Shown: positions 1 through 11,684, counted from the first letter of the stretch. The stretch: DNA of 64,000 bases from Candidatus Binatia bacterium (GCA_035544215.1 DATKHY010000007.1:1054001-1118000), one strand, 5' to 3'. Notes: generated by a model not told the origin, from the sequence alone. A program made the numbers and translations.

Positions 1-1
1 T

Positions 2-1036
<1,035 letters not shown>

Positions 1037-1040
1037 GGAC

Positions 1041-2297
1041 ATGAGCCAAACGATCGAGGTGCGCGTTCCCGACATCGGCGACTTCAAGGACGTGCCGGTG
1101 ATCGAGGTGTTGGTCAAGAGCGGCGATCGCGTCAAGAAGAACGACTCGCTGATCACGCTCGAGAGCGAGAAGGCCTCGATGGAGGTACCGGCCGAGGCCG
1201 AGGGCGTCGTACAAGATATCAAGGTGAAGGTCGGCGACAAGGTCTCCGAGGGCGTGGCGATCCTGACGCTCAGTTCGGAGGACGCCGCCGTGGCGCCGCA
1301 GCCTGCCCCTGCGCAGCAACAGCCCACGCCGGCTTCGCAACTCGCGCCTGCTCCGCAACTCGCGCCTGCTCCGCAGGCGACGCCCGCACCCGACGGCCCG
1401 GTGCACGCGGGACCCGCGATTCGGCGCTTCGCACGCGAGCTCGGCGTCGATCTCGCGAACATCAGCGGCAGCGGCCCGAACGGACGCATCACGCGTGAGG
1501 ACGTGCAGGGCTTCGTGAAGGGCGCACTGGAGCGCGGCGGCGCTGCCGCCGCACCGGCATTCGGCGGATTGCCGGCGTGGCCGAAGGTAGACTTCGCGCA
1601 GTACGGCCCGGTCGAGCGCCGCCCACTCTCGCGCATCAAGAAGTTCTCGGGACCGAACCTGCATCGCAACTGGCTGCAAATCCCGCACATCACCAACTAC
1701 GACGAGGCCGACGTCACGTCGCTCGAGGCGTTCCGTAACGAGGTCAACGCCGAGCGCACGAGTGAGCCGCGGCCGAAGCTCACGATGCTGGCGTTTCTCG
1801 TCAAGGCCTCGGTCGCGGCGCTGCAGCGCTACCCCGAATTCAACGCGTCGCTGGACGGCGCTGAGCTCGTGCTCAAGCGCTACTACAACATCGGCTTCGC
1901 GGCCGACACGCCGGACGGCCTCGTCGTGCCGGTGGTCAAGAACGCGGACGGCAAGGGGCTGTTCGAGATCGCGGCCGAGAGCGCGGCGCTCGCGGCGAAG
2001 GCACGCGAGGGCAAGCTGCCGCTCTCCGAGATGCAGGGCGGCACGTTCACGATCTCGTCGATCGGCGGGATCGGCGGCACGGCGTTCACGCAGATCGTCA
2101 ACGCGCCCGAGGTCGCAATTCTCGGCGCCACGCGCACGACGATGAAGCCAATCTGGGACGGCGAGACGTTCGTTCCGCGGCTGATGCTGCCGGTCAGCGT
2201 GAGCTACGATCACCGCGTCGTCGACGGCGCGGGAGCCGCGCGCTTCCTGGCCTACGTCGCCGCGTTGCTCGCCGACTTCCGCCGCGTCATGCTGTAA
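1041..2297 (+). CDS. aceF: Dihydrolipoyllysine-residue acetyltransferase (PDH E2)
   Basis: E2 core of pyruvate dehydrogenase, 418 residues, transferring the acetyl group from lipoyl-lysine to CoA. Order of domains: one lipoyl domain (about 1-76) with the lipoylated lysine K44 in ESEKAS; an Ala/Pro/Gln-rich flexible linker (about 82-120); a peripheral subunit-binding domain (about 124-160, PAIRRFARELGV then GPNGRITREDV); and a catalytic domain ending with the acetyltransferase signature HRVVDGAGAARF near the C-terminus. The ATG at 1041 lies 4 nt after the aceE stop and directly starts the lipoyl domain; an in-frame extension upstream runs through aceE and is not credible. E. coli AceF carries three lipoyl domains, so this is a compact version. 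No E3 gene is visible downstream. Confidence 0.95.
   Translation: MSQTIEVRVPDIGDFKDVPVIEVLVKSGDRVKKNDSLITLESEKASMEVPAEAEGVVQDIKVKVGDKVSEGVAILTLSSEDAAVAPQPAPAQQQPTPASQLAPAPQLAPAPQATPAPDGPVHAGPAIRRFARELGVDLANISGSGPNGRITREDVQGFVKGALERGGAAAAPAFGGLPAWPKVDFAQYGPVERRPLSRIKKFSGPNLHRNWLQIPHITNYDEADVTSLEAFRNEVNAERTSEPRPKLTMLAFLVKASVAALQRYPEFNASLDGAELVLKRYYNIGFAADTPDGLVVPVVKNADGKGLFEIAAESAALAAKAREGKLPLSEMQGGTFTISSIGGIGGTAFTQIVNAPEVAILGATRTTMKPIWDGETFVPRLMLPVSVSYDHRVVDGAGAARFLAYVAALLADFRRVML
1336..1371 (+). repeat. Perfect 18-bp tandem duplication in the aceF linker
   Basis: The unit CGCAACTCGCGCCTGCTC occurs twice head to tail (1336-1353 and 1354-1371), encoding two copies of the six-residue period QLAPAP within the interdomain linker of AceF. 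The exact nucleotide identity suggests a recent slippage duplication, which a disordered linker tolerates. Confidence 0.9.
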
Positions 2298-2301
2298 GAG
2301 G

Positions 2302-3339
2302 CTACTTGATCGCGATCCCCCAGGCGCAACCGGCCTGCTGAACGTCGGCATTCGTATACAGCACCGATGGTTTGAGTTTTGCGCCGAACTTCTTCCGGCT
2401 CAGAGGCCACACGTCGATACCGGCGGAGCTGGCGTTCCCACAGTTAGCGGCATAGAGATCGCCCGTGCTCGTAAACGCAAAGGCCGCTTCGTACGACGAC
2501 GCCGGAATGCCGGTCGGATCTACGATGCTCGGCTTGTCGCCGCTCTTCAGATGGTTGCTGTTGTAGCGAACGACCGCAGGCGTCGATCCGTTTGCGGACG
2601 CGTAAAGATTGCCGTGCCTGTCAAAGACGAGACCGCCGGGGTTAGGGGCGCCCCGCAAGAAATACGGGTTGCCGGTATAAGGCGGCTTGAGAACGCCGAT
2701 CGAATTCGAGCCGGTGCTCTTGGAATTCGAAGCATACAGCTTGCCGGACTTGTCGAAGGCCAAGCTGTAGATGGAGTATCCGCTAGGCACGCCGACCGTC
2801 AGGGCAGGATTGAGCGTCCCGCTCTTCTTGAAGGGACCTTTATATTCCAAGACGCTTGAGTTCCCCGGCGAGCTCACCCAAAGGTTTCCCGACGGATCGA
2901 ACGCCAACGCGTCTGCTGCGTTTGAACCAGAGAGGACAAACGTGTACAGCTGAACCGACGTCGCTTTGAGCGGAAGCTTGAATACCGCAACCTCGGACGG
3001 CGTGCCGCCGGACTTGCTGAAGCTGAGAACCCACAGCCGCCCCGAGGAATCGACGCGCAGACCGGAAGTATAGTGGAGTCCATTTCCCTTGCTGCAGTAA
3101 TAGCTGGTGTCTTTGGAGGTGGCCTTCATCGGCACGCGAGCAAACTGGACCTGCGGATAGCTGCAGCTCGCAAAGAGCGTCCAATAGACGAAGTGGGGGC
3201 TGTTGGCGAACTCCAGCGCCGGCTGCCCGAGCGCGGCGCTTGCGCCGGCACCGGCGGGCAGGGTGGGCGCGAGCGCGGCGCTCGAGCACGCCGCAAGCAG
3301 CGCTGCCGAAAAGCAAAGCGAGACGGTCCTCAAGGTCAT
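2302..3339 (-). CDS. Beta-propeller (NHL/SMP-30-like) lipoprotein
   Basis: A 345-residue exported lipoprotein of unknown function. The N-terminus has a signal sequence with lipobox LLAAC (mature Cys about residue 18), so it should be membrane anchored in the periplasm or outer membrane. The rest is a series of roughly 45-residue beta-rich repeats of the form DSSGRLWV, DPSGNLWVSSPGNSSVLEY, DKSGKLYASNSKS, DRHGNLYASANG, typical of NHL or SMP-30-type propellers. The ATG start is supported by a strong AGGAGG ribosome site 6 nt upstream. It converges on aceF with a 4-nt gap. Similar lipoproteins occur at 19851 and 55460. No catalytic residues are recognisable; a binding or scaffold role is only a guess. 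Confidence 0.8.
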   Translation of the reverse strand: MTLRTVSLCFSAALLAACSSAALAPTLPAGAGASAALGQPALEFANSPHFVYWTLFASCSYPQVQFARVPMKATSKDTSYYCSKGNGLHYTSGLRVDSSGRLWVLSFSKSGGTPSEVAVFKLPLKATSVQLYTFVLSGSNAADALAFDPSGNLWVSSPGNSSVLEYKGPFKKSGTLNPALTVGVPSGYSIYSLAFDKSGKLYASNSKSTGSNSIGVLKPPYTGNPYFLRGAPNPGGLVFDRHGNLYASANGSTPAVVRYNSNHLKSGDKPSIVDPTGIPASSYEAAFAFTSTGDLYAANCGNASSAGIDVWPLSRKKFGAKLKPSVLYTNADVQQAGCAWGIAIK

Positions 3340-3443
3340 CGGTGATCCTCCTGCCGGTCATCGTAGCCACGGGCGCCTGCCGCCCCTATGTCGGAAACCC
3401 GCACTCGCGAAACAGCGACCTGCCGAGCATAGTAGCTAGGGGC

Positions 3444-3866
3444 ATGATCGCCGCGCGCCGCGGTCCCGAGCTCTCGCTGTTCCGCCTCTATCTGCTCCGG
3501 GCCCTCTACCTCCTCATCGGCTTGGCGCAGGGCGTTCAGACGTGGCCGGCCATCCTGCACCACACGCGACCCTGGGACTTCTGGCACGGCGTCGGAATGA
3601 GTTTCCTCGGAGCACTCACGGCGCTGGCGCTCGTGGGAGTCCGCTATCCGGTCCGGATGCTGCCGCTGCTGATCTTCGAGTTCGCGTGGAAGCTCCTATG
3701 GGTGCTGGCGATCTGGCTGCCGCAGTGGCTGGGGCACCGCGTCGACCCCGATGTGGCCGACAACGCGTTCTCGATCTTCTTCGGCGTGGTCGTCGTGCCG
3801 CTCGTCCTTCCCTGGGGCTACATCTGGAAGAACTACGTGACGGCGCCGGCCGACCGCTGGAAGTAA
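3444..3866 (+). CDS. Small four-helix membrane protein, unknown function
   Basis: A 140-residue integral membrane protein with about four hydrophobic segments (around residues 13-33, 47-67, 72-95 and 108-130) and a basic N-terminus MIAARRGPELSLFRLY. I do not recognise a named family. The ATG at 3444 begins just before the first helix; an in-frame extension further upstream would run antisense through the preceding lipoprotein and is unlikely. It ends 1 nt before the stop of the convergent TMEM175-like gene. The 104-bp gap upstream is shared with the divergent lipoprotein and should hold promoters for both. Confidence 0.65.
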   Translation: MIAARRGPELSLFRLYLLRALYLLIGLAQGVQTWPAILHHTRPWDFWHGVGMSFLGALTALALVGVRYPVRMLPLLIFEFAWKLLWVLAIWLPQWLGHRVDPDVADNAFSIFFGVVVVPLVLPWGYIWKNYVTAPADRWK

Positions 3867-3867
3867 G

Positions 3868-4479
3868 CTACCAGCGGCGCGCGCTCAGCGAGACGTCCGA
3901 ATCCGCGCCGCGCGGGATCAAAAAGTAGATCACGACGAACAGATACAGCGCGAAGCTCAAGACCGGCAGCACGAGCGCGACCAGCGTCGCGCCGACATAT
4001 ACCATCCAGCCCGTTCGATAGCCGCGAACCGTGTGCGCGATCGTCGCGTCGTCGACCTCCGGCGCGAACGCCTTGGTGCGGACGAGATGCTGCAGCATGA
4101 CGTTGTAGAACGTGGCGCAGGCCGAAAGTACGACGCCGTAGAGAAACGTCGACGCCGAATACGTCGGATACGAGCCGAGCGTCGTCGTGGCGAACGGGAT
4201 CAACACGGTCGCCGCCAGCAACAGGAGGTTCCAGAACACCGTCTTGCGGTCGACGGTGTGCACGAGACGGAAGAGTGCGTGGTGATTCTGCCACATCAGG
4301 CCGATCACGGAGAAGCTCAGAGCATACGCGATCAGGTCCGGCCAAAGACCCAGCAGCGCCGAGGCGAGCTCGCGATTGGACGGCCCGTGCAGTTTGGGCA
4401 GGACGAAGCCCAGCGCGAGGAGCGTAATCGCAAAGGCGAAGACGCCGTCCGAAAACGCCTCGAATCGCGCCTTGTTCAT
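3868..4479 (-). CDS. TMEM175-family (DUF1211) membrane protein, putative potassium channel subunit
   Basis: A 203-residue polytopic membrane protein. The N-terminus MNKARFEAFSDGVFAFAIT carries the R-FSDG-FA-AITLL signature of the TMEM175/DUF1211 family, whose first helix lines the potassium pore in characterised members. About six hydrophobic helices follow, and the WQNHHALFR segment after helix 3 is also typical. Bacterial members with one such repeat are known to assemble as tetramers. The gene is divergent from the VOC gene at 4536, and the palindromic site at 4498-4512 sits only 18 bp upstream of its ATG, so it may be controlled by the same regulator. Identity is confident from the signature; ion selectivity is inferred from the family only. 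Confidence 0.85.
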   Translation of the reverse strand: MNKARFEAFSDGVFAFAITLLALGFVLPKLHGPSNRELASALLGLWPDLIAYALSFSVIGLMWQNHHALFRLVHTVDRKTVFWNLLLLAATVLIPFATTTLGSYPTYSASTFLYGVVLSACATFYNVMLQHLVRTKAFAPEVDDATIAHTVRGYRTGWMVYVGATLVALVLPVLSFALYLFVVIYFLIPRGADSDVSLSARRW

Positions 4480-4497
4480 GGCGTCGAATTCGATATA

Positions 4498-4512
4498 TGA
4501 CAGCGGATGTCA
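4498..4512. promoter_or_regulatory. Palindromic operator TGACA-N5-TGTCA (site 1)
   Basis: TGACAgcggaTGTCA lies in the 56-bp gap between the divergent TMEM175-like gene and the first VOC gene. The flanking bases A4497 and T4513 extend the dyad. The same half-sites, the same 5-nt spacer length and the same 23-bp distance to the ATG recur at 6297-6311 before the second VOC gene, next to a WYL-domain regulator gene. The shared site is seen directly; binding by that regulator is inferred. Confidence 0.7.
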
Positions 4513-4535
4513 TGTATAACGCGTACCCTAGTCGC

Positions 4536-4889
4536 ATGAACATCACCGGAATCGATCTCACGGCGTACCTCGTACGCGATCCCAACAAGGCCATCGCTTT
4601 CTATCGCGACGTGATGGGAATGACGCCCACCGCCGTCGACGATGGAGGACGCGGGGCCGAGTTCACGCTCCCGGACGGCTCGACGTTCGGCGTGTGGAAG
4701 CCCGACGACGATGCGACCGGCGGCGCGATCATGTTCGCGGTCGAAGACGCGCGTGCGGCCGTCGAGCACTATCGCAAGCGCGGGCTGCAGCTCAGCGACG
4801 TGATGGAGTCGCCCGTGTGCCTGATGGCGTTCGGCGCAGATCCCGAGGGCAACTCGATCATCATCCACCAGCGCAAGGCCAAAGACTAG
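4536..4889 (+). CDS. VOC-family (glyoxalase/dioxygenase superfamily) protein 1
   Basis: A 117-residue single-unit vicinal oxygen chelate protein. It shows the typical pattern: beta strand ending in DLTAYLVRDPNKAIAFYRDVMGM, an acidic strand AEFTLPDGSTFGVW, the GGAIMFAVEDARAAVEHYRKRG helix, and the closing DPEGNSIIIHQ strand with the metal-site glutamate. Substrate cannot be read from the sequence. The ATG at 4536 directly precedes the VOC fold; an in-frame ATG at 4497 lies inside the operator and is rejected as a start. It is a clear paralogue of the gene at 6335, with a matching promoter region, which suggests that a gene plus its operator was duplicated. Confidence 0.85.
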   Translation: MNITGIDLTAYLVRDPNKAIAFYRDVMGMTPTAVDDGGRGAEFTLPDGSTFGVWKPDDDATGGAIMFAVEDARAAVEHYRKRGLQLSDVMESPVCLMAFGADPEGNSIIIHQRKAKD

Positions 4890-4892
4890 CGC

Positions 4893-5336
4893 CTACTGCT
4901 GCTGCTGCCCTAGCGGGCGAGTCGTAAACGGCGCCCGCCATTCGCGATCGCCGACTCGCAAGACCCACACGAAGGAGCGATCGGGGCCGAGCGGCATCGG
5001 CGAGATCATCATCGCGAACGGCGCGTTGATGGACGAACCGGGCTTGGTGCCGGGCGGGCGCCCGACCTCGATCTCCTGCTCCATGCGGATCGCGGTCGCG
5101 CTCTCCGGTCCGGTTTGCAGCACGACTGGCTTGCCGTCGGCGTCGAACAGGTCGAGCGTCCACGTGATCTTGCGATTGGTCTCGCCCCACGGCACGTGCA
5201 GGATGAACGCAACCGCGGAGGGCGCCGTCACGGGGCTCGCCGTGTTCGTCCAACCGATCCCGAGCGCGTGCAGCTTGCCATCCGGCGTGACCTGCGCCGC
5301 GTCGCACAGTAAGAGCGTCGCGTCAATCATGGGCAT
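4893..5336 (-). CDS. DUF6941-family protein
   Basis: A 147-residue cytoplasmic protein of the DUF6941 type, recognised by the N-terminus MPMIDATLLLCDAAQ followed by a beta-rich segment and the late stretch PFAMMISPMPLGPDR. Function is unknown in the family. The start at 5336 overlaps the end of the WYL regulator gene by 14 nt; a second ATG at 5330 is also possible, and either implies translational coupling. The regulator-DUF6941 pair therefore forms a two-gene operon, with the product possibly modulating or being co-expressed with the regulator. It ends with a QQQQ tail and converges on VOC gene 1 with a 3-nt gap. Confidence 0.7.
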   Translation of the reverse strand: MPMIDATLLLCDAAQVTPDGKLHALGIGWTNTASPVTAPSAVAFILHVPWGETNRKITWTLDLFDADGKPVVLQTGPESATAIRMEQEIEVGRPPGTKPGSSINAPFAMMISPMPLGPDRSFVWVLRVGDREWRAPFTTRPLGQQQQ

Positions 5337-6273
5337 ATCGATCGAGCGTTCTTCGCGCCCGCGCGACGAGCGCCTCGCGCAGCTCCTCAGGCTCGACGAG
5401 CGTCGCCACCTCCGACCAGGCGACCAGTTGAAACAGCGCAATCTCCGCGCCCGGAAAGGTTACGCGGAGGAGCGCGCCGGTCTTGTCTTGCGACACGACT
5501 TCCGCCGGCCAGTACAGGGACAGTCGTTCGAGCGCGTCGCTCGGCGCCCGCAGCAGCACGACGCAGTCTGCGCTGCGCGAGGCCTCGTTGAAGCGCGCCG
5601 ACGACTCGCGCCAGTAGCGTTCGAGGTCAAAGCTCTCCGGGCGCTCGAAGCGCTGCGTCAGTTCTTGCACGCCGCGAATGCGATCGACTCGGAAGCTGCG
5701 CAGCTCCTCGCCGCAGCGAGCGACGAGGTACCAGACCCCTGCCTTCGAGACGAGCCCGAGCGGATCGACGGTGCGCGTCGACGACGATCGCTTGCGGTCC
5801 TCGTAGCGCACGCGCACGCGGCGATCGTCCCACACCGCGCGCCGCAGCGCCGTGAGGATCGCTCGCGGCGGCTCGGGCTGATTCCAGCGCCGCTGATCGA
5901 GGTGGATCCGCGAGCGGGATTTCTCCGCCGCGCGCCGCTGAACGTCCGCCAGGCCGCCGTGCAGTTTTTCGAGCGCGCGATCCAGTCCGCGCTCCAGCCC
6001 CAAGTCCGCAAGCGGACTCGCGCCCGAGACGAACAGCGAGCGGATTTCGTCTTCCGTGAACTGTGTCAGCGCGCGGCGATAACCGTCGGCGAGCACGATG
6101 CCGCCGGCAGACCCGCGCTCGGCGTACACCGGCACGCCCGCCGCTCCGAGCGCCTCGACGTCGCGGTAGATCGTCCGCTCGGAGACCTCGAGCCGTTCCG
6201 CCAGAATCCGCGCCGAACACTGCCGTCGCGACTGCAGCAGCAACAGGAGCGAGATGAGCCGATCGGCCTTCAC
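5323..6273 (-). CDS. YafY/PafC-type transcriptional regulator (HTH_11 plus WYL domain)
   Basis: About 316 residues. The N-terminal helix-turn-helix of HTH_11 type (MKADRLISLLLLLQSRRQCS then LAERLEVSERTIYRDVEAL) is followed by the hallmark AGVPVYAERGSAGGI wing. The middle part holds a WYL ligand-binding domain (VWYLVARCGEELRSFRVDRI) and a C-terminal WCX-like extension (LLRVTFPGAEIALFQLVAWS). WYL regulators sense small ligands or nucleic acid and often control VOC or detoxification genes. I place the start at the GTG at 6273, directly before the HTH; a longer frame to 6312 would overlap the operator at 6297-6311. The gene is divergent from VOC gene 2 and coupled to a DUF6941 gene. Autoregulation through the operator is inferred. 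Confidence 0.85.
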   Translation of the reverse strand: MKADRLISLLLLLQSRRQCSARILAERLEVSERTIYRDVEALGAAGVPVYAERGSAGGIVLADGYRRALTQFTEDEIRSLFVSGASPLADLGLERGLDRALEKLHGGLADVQRRAAEKSRSRIHLDQRRWNQPEPPRAILTALRRAVWDDRRVRVRYEDRKRSSSTRTVDPLGLVSKAGVWYLVARCGEELRSFRVDRIRGVQELTQRFERPESFDLERYWRESSARFNEASRSADCVVLLRAPSDALERLSLYWPAEVVSQDKTGALLRVTFPGAEIALFQLVAWSEVATLVEPEELREALVARARRTLDRYAHD

Positions 6274-6296
6274 GACTCCATCAAACTCACCAAATA

Positions 6297-6311
6297 TGAC
6301 AGCTAATGTCA
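6297..6311. promoter_or_regulatory. Palindromic operator TGACA-N5-TGTCA (site 2)
   Basis: TGACAgctaaTGTCA lies between the divergent WYL regulator (GTG at 6273) and VOC gene 2 (ATG at 6335). It matches site 1 at 4498-4512 in both half-sites and in the first two spacer bases, with a conserved ATA before and a GTAT motif shortly after, and it lies exactly 23 bp before the VOC start in both cases. It is probably the binding site of the adjacent regulator. Confidence 0.75.
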
Positions 6312-6334
6312 AGTATGCGGGTTACGATGACCGC

Positions 6335-6697
6335 ATGACGACCGGCGCCACCGGAATCGACGCGCATCACTATCTCGCGAAGGACCTCGACCGGGCGAGA
6401 GCGTTCTATCGTGACCTGATCGGCTTGCGTGCCAGCCCCGATGCGACGTGGGAACACGGAACCGAGTTCGAGCTCGGCGACGGCAGCATCTTCGGCATCT
6501 TCAAGATGCCCGACGACAGCTGGTATCCGTGCGGCGGTGTGATCTTCGCGGTCACCGATATCGATGCCGCGGCCCAACGCCTACGCGATGCCGGCGTTCA
6601 CTTCTTCACCAACGGCATTCTCGAGACACCGGTCTGCCGCATCGCCTGGTGTCAGGACCCCGAAGGCAACAACTTCGCGATCCACCAGAAAAAGTAA
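6335..6697 (+). CDS. VOC-family (glyoxalase/dioxygenase superfamily) protein 2
   Basis: A 120-residue VOC protein, paralogous to the one at 4536. Shared signatures are the ATGID-HHYLAKDLDRARAFY opening, TEFELGDGSIFGIF, the GGVIFAVTDIDAAAQRL helix and the ETPVCRIAWCQDPEGNNFAI ending. Candidate metal ligands are the histidine in HHY and the glutamate in DPEGN. The ATG at 6335 is used because it begins at the VOC fold and has the same 23-bp distance from the operator as VOC gene 1. The enzyme activity is unknown. It is divergent from the WYL regulator, so induction by the regulator's ligand is likely. Confidence 0.85.
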   Translation: MTTGATGIDAHHYLAKDLDRARAFYRDLIGLRASPDATWEHGTEFELGDGSIFGIFKMPDDSWYPCGGVIFAVTDIDAAAQRLRDAGVHFFTNGILETPVCRIAWCQDPEGNNFAIHQKK

Positions 6698-6720
6698 AGT
6701 TACCTCCGCGACTGTGAGGA

Positions 6721-9418
<2,698 letters not shown>

Positions 9419-9438
<20 letters not shown>

Positions 9439-10609
9439 CGGATAATCGTACTTTCGGATCGCCCTGTTCGTAGCCTTCGATCTTCAGCGCCGCCGTGCCC
9501 GAACAAAGACGCCAAAGCGGTTCGGCAACCAAGGCGAGACGCCACGGCTGCAGCGCGAGCACGTGCTCGAACGCGGCGCGATCGCGCGGGATCTCGCGCG
9601 CGAGGCGCTCCAGCGCCGCGCGGGGCACGAGCAGGCTCGCGGGCAGCTCCGCGGCGCGCGCGATCTCGCCGACCGCCGCGCCTAAGAACCCGACGAGTGC
9701 GTCACGCGCCGGAGCTGCGGGCCGCGCCGGCCGCTGCGGCAGGTCGGCGTCATCGAGCGCCAGGCCGCGCGCGACCGCGTCGAGGATCGCGGCGCCGAGC
9801 TGGCGCTTCATCGCGCCGTCGAGACGCCGCAACTGCGAGAGATCCTCGAGCTTCGTGGGCTTCAACACCGCGAGCCCCGCAACGACGTCGTCGGGCAACA
9901 CGTAGCGCACGGGCAGGTCGCGCGCCCGCGCCATCGCGTCGCGCAATTTCACCAACTCGTTGAGAACTCCGAGCTCGCGCCGGCTCATGCGCATCGCGCC
10001 GGGAATGCGCAGATACGCGCGCCGCTCGTCGATGCGGTAGCGCTCGATGTCGCCGAGCTCGGCGCATTCCTCGTAGACCCACTCGTAGCGGCCCTTCTGC
10101 TCGAGCCGTGCGCGCAGCGCGTCGTAGGCCGGTAACAAGTAGGCGACGTCGCCGACGAGATACTCGATCTGCCGCACCGACAGCGGCCGCGCCGACCAAT
10201 CGCTCACCGTCTGCGACTTCGCGAGCTTCACGCCGCAGACGCTGCGCACGAGATCGGCCAGAGAGACCTGCATGCCGTAGCCGAGGAACGCCGCGGCGAC
10301 CTGCGTGTCGAAGACGCGCGGCGGCACGAGCTCGAAACGATCTGCGAAGATCTTCAGGTCGGCGGAGAGTGCGTGACCGACGACCGTCGTGTGCGTCAGC
10401 GCGAGCGCGAGGTTGTGCAGGTCCGGCAGCGCCAGCGCGTCGACGATCGCCGCACCGTCGTCGAACGCAATTTGCACGACCATCAGCCGCGGCGAGTACG
10501 TTCGCTCCGCGTGGAACTCCGTGTCGAGCGCGACGCGTCCTGCGTCGGCGACGCGCGCACACAGAGCCTCGAGCGCCGTACGATCCGCGACGATCAGGGG
10601 TTCGGTCAC
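9419..10609 (-). CDS. rnd: Ribonuclease D (DEDD 3'-5' exonuclease with HRDC domain)
   Basis: A 396-residue exonuclease that trims tRNA and other structured RNA 3' ends. The DEDDy catalytic motifs are visible: ALDTEFHAE (exo I), [13 protein letters not shown] (exo II) and [16 protein letters not shown] (exo III with tyrosine). An HRDC domain ([30 protein letters not shown]) follows, and a second helical region ends the protein. The GTG start at 10609 forms a GTGA overlap with the stop of the VTT gene, so the two are translationally coupled. A longer in-frame extension to 10804 reads through the VTT gene and is rejected. It overlaps acnA by 20 nt downstream. Confidence 0.9.
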
Positions 10610-11259
10610 GAGGGCGTGGGCGAGGGCGGCTCGCGCCGCCGGAAGTGGAAGTGCGGACAGCGATGCGTCTCGCAGTAGTGCCGCGCATAGTGCCGTGCTC
10701 GCGCCTCGTAGCCGTGCACCGCTACGGTCAGCCGGTCGCCGAAGATCGTGAGCAGCGAGCAGATCGGGATGGCGATGGCGCACATCGTCCAGACGTGAAC
10801 CCACACGGGCACCCGAAACGTCGCCGCGGTCGCGGTGGCTACCGTGCCGCCGAAGCCCGGGATGACGCGCACGGCGAGCAAGAAGGCCGGCGAGCCGACC
10901 GGGAACCGCTTGACCCAGGCCGGCAGCCGGTGCAGGTATTCGTGCAGGTTGAAGACGCGCGAGGCGTGGAGGTTGATCCAGTAGCCCAGCAGGGCGGCCA
11001 GCACCAGCCCGACCGCGTCGATGATCGTGCCGTTGATCGGGCCGAAGATCGCGCCGTTCATAATCGCGAGGGCGTCGGTCACCGAAAACGGCGCCGACGC
11101 AACCAGGGCGAACACGGCCACCGCGAGCGGATAGGCGAACGGGCCGATCGATCGGATTTCATGTTCCACGCGCGGCTGGTGACGAATCACCCAAAACGCG
11201 AGCAGGAAGGACAGGGCCAGCATCGCGAGAGCCGCGCCCTTGCGCAGGGAAGGATTCAA
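10606..11259 (-). CDS. VTT-domain (DedA/TVP38/TMEM64-like) membrane protein
   Basis: A 217-residue inner-membrane protein with about five to six helices. The central part, SVTDALAIMNGAIFGPINGT through the AFLLAVRVIPGFGGTVATAT segment, has the re-entrant-loop pattern of VTT proteins, which act as lipid scramblases or flippases in studied members. The C-terminus is rich in His and Arg (RHYARHYCETHRCPHFHFRR). The first start is a TTG at 11259, only 3 nt from the divergent VKOR-like ATG; an ATG at 11223 (MLALSFLLAFWVIR) is a credible alternative. It is coupled to rnd by a GTGA overlap. Substrate is unknown. Confidence 0.75.
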   Translation of the reverse strand: MNPSLRKGAALAMLALSFLLAFWVIRHQPRVEHEIRSIGPFAYPLAVAVFALVASAPFSVTDALAIMNGAIFGPINGTIIDAVGLVLAALLGYWINLHASRVFNLHEYLHRLPAWVKRFPVGSPAFLLAVRVIPGFGGTVATATAATFRVPVWVHVWTMCAIAIPICSLLTIFGDRLTVAVHGYEARARHYARHYCETHRCPHFHFRRREPPSPTPS

Positions 11260-11262
11260 CCG

Positions 11263-11652
11263 ATGGTCGTGCGCGGGTTAATCACGTTGCTATGCGGTGT
11301 TGGGCTCTATGCGTCACTTTTCATGCTGGCCAAGAGTCGTAGGGCCGCGCGCGGTGAGGTCGCGGGACCGAGCGTCGTCACGACGCCCCGGGCCCACCTC
11401 TACGGCGTTCAGAACGCGCTCCTCGGGGCGATTTACTACCCGGCGCTGGCGGCCGCCATCTGGCTGGCGCGTCCAGGCGCCGCGATGCTGGCCGTCCTGG
11501 CGGCGGTCCTCTTCGCCGCCCTCACGTCGGCGTTTCTGGCCTATTCGCTGCTCTTCGTCACGCGTCGCGAGTGCTCGTATTGCTGGACCGCCCACGTCGT
11601 GAACTGGGCGCTCCTGATACTTTCCGGCTGGTTATTCGCGCGGCCATCTTGA
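11263..11652 (+). CDS. Vitamin K epoxide reductase (VKOR)-like membrane protein
   Basis: A 129-residue protein with four predicted helices. The GVQNALLGAIYYP segment and the CxxC in RRECSYCWTAHVVNWALL, placed at the start of the last helix, match the quinone-reducing VKOR family that reoxidises DsbA-like partners. The two loop cysteines that relay electrons in typical VKORs are not seen: the loop between helices 1 and 2 (SRRAARGEVAGPSVVTT) has none. The only other cysteine lies in helix 1 (LLCGVG). A partner protein may supply them, or the activity may differ. The ATG at 11263 begins the first helix. Its last bases overlap the -35 region of the downstream candidate RNA promoter. Confidence 0.7.
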   Translation: MVVRGLITLLCGVGLYASLFMLAKSRRAARGEVAGPSVVTTPRAHLYGVQNALLGAIYYPALAAAIWLARPGAAMLAVLAAVLFAALTSAFLAYSLLFVTRRECSYCWTAHVVNWALLILSGWLFARPS

Positions 11653-11678
11653 GTCCGGGTATCTGATTTTGGTAGAAT
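11649..11678 (+). promoter_or_regulatory. Sigma70-type promoter for a candidate small RNA
   Basis: TTGAGT (11649-11654) and TAGAAT (11673-11678) are separated by 18 bp, giving 4/6 and 5/6 matches to the consensus. Transcription would begin near 11685. The only downstream features on this strand are the structured intergenic stretch and the terminator at 11781-11814, since rpiB lies in the opposite direction. Confidence 0.55.
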
Positions 11679-11684
11679 CGGCCT

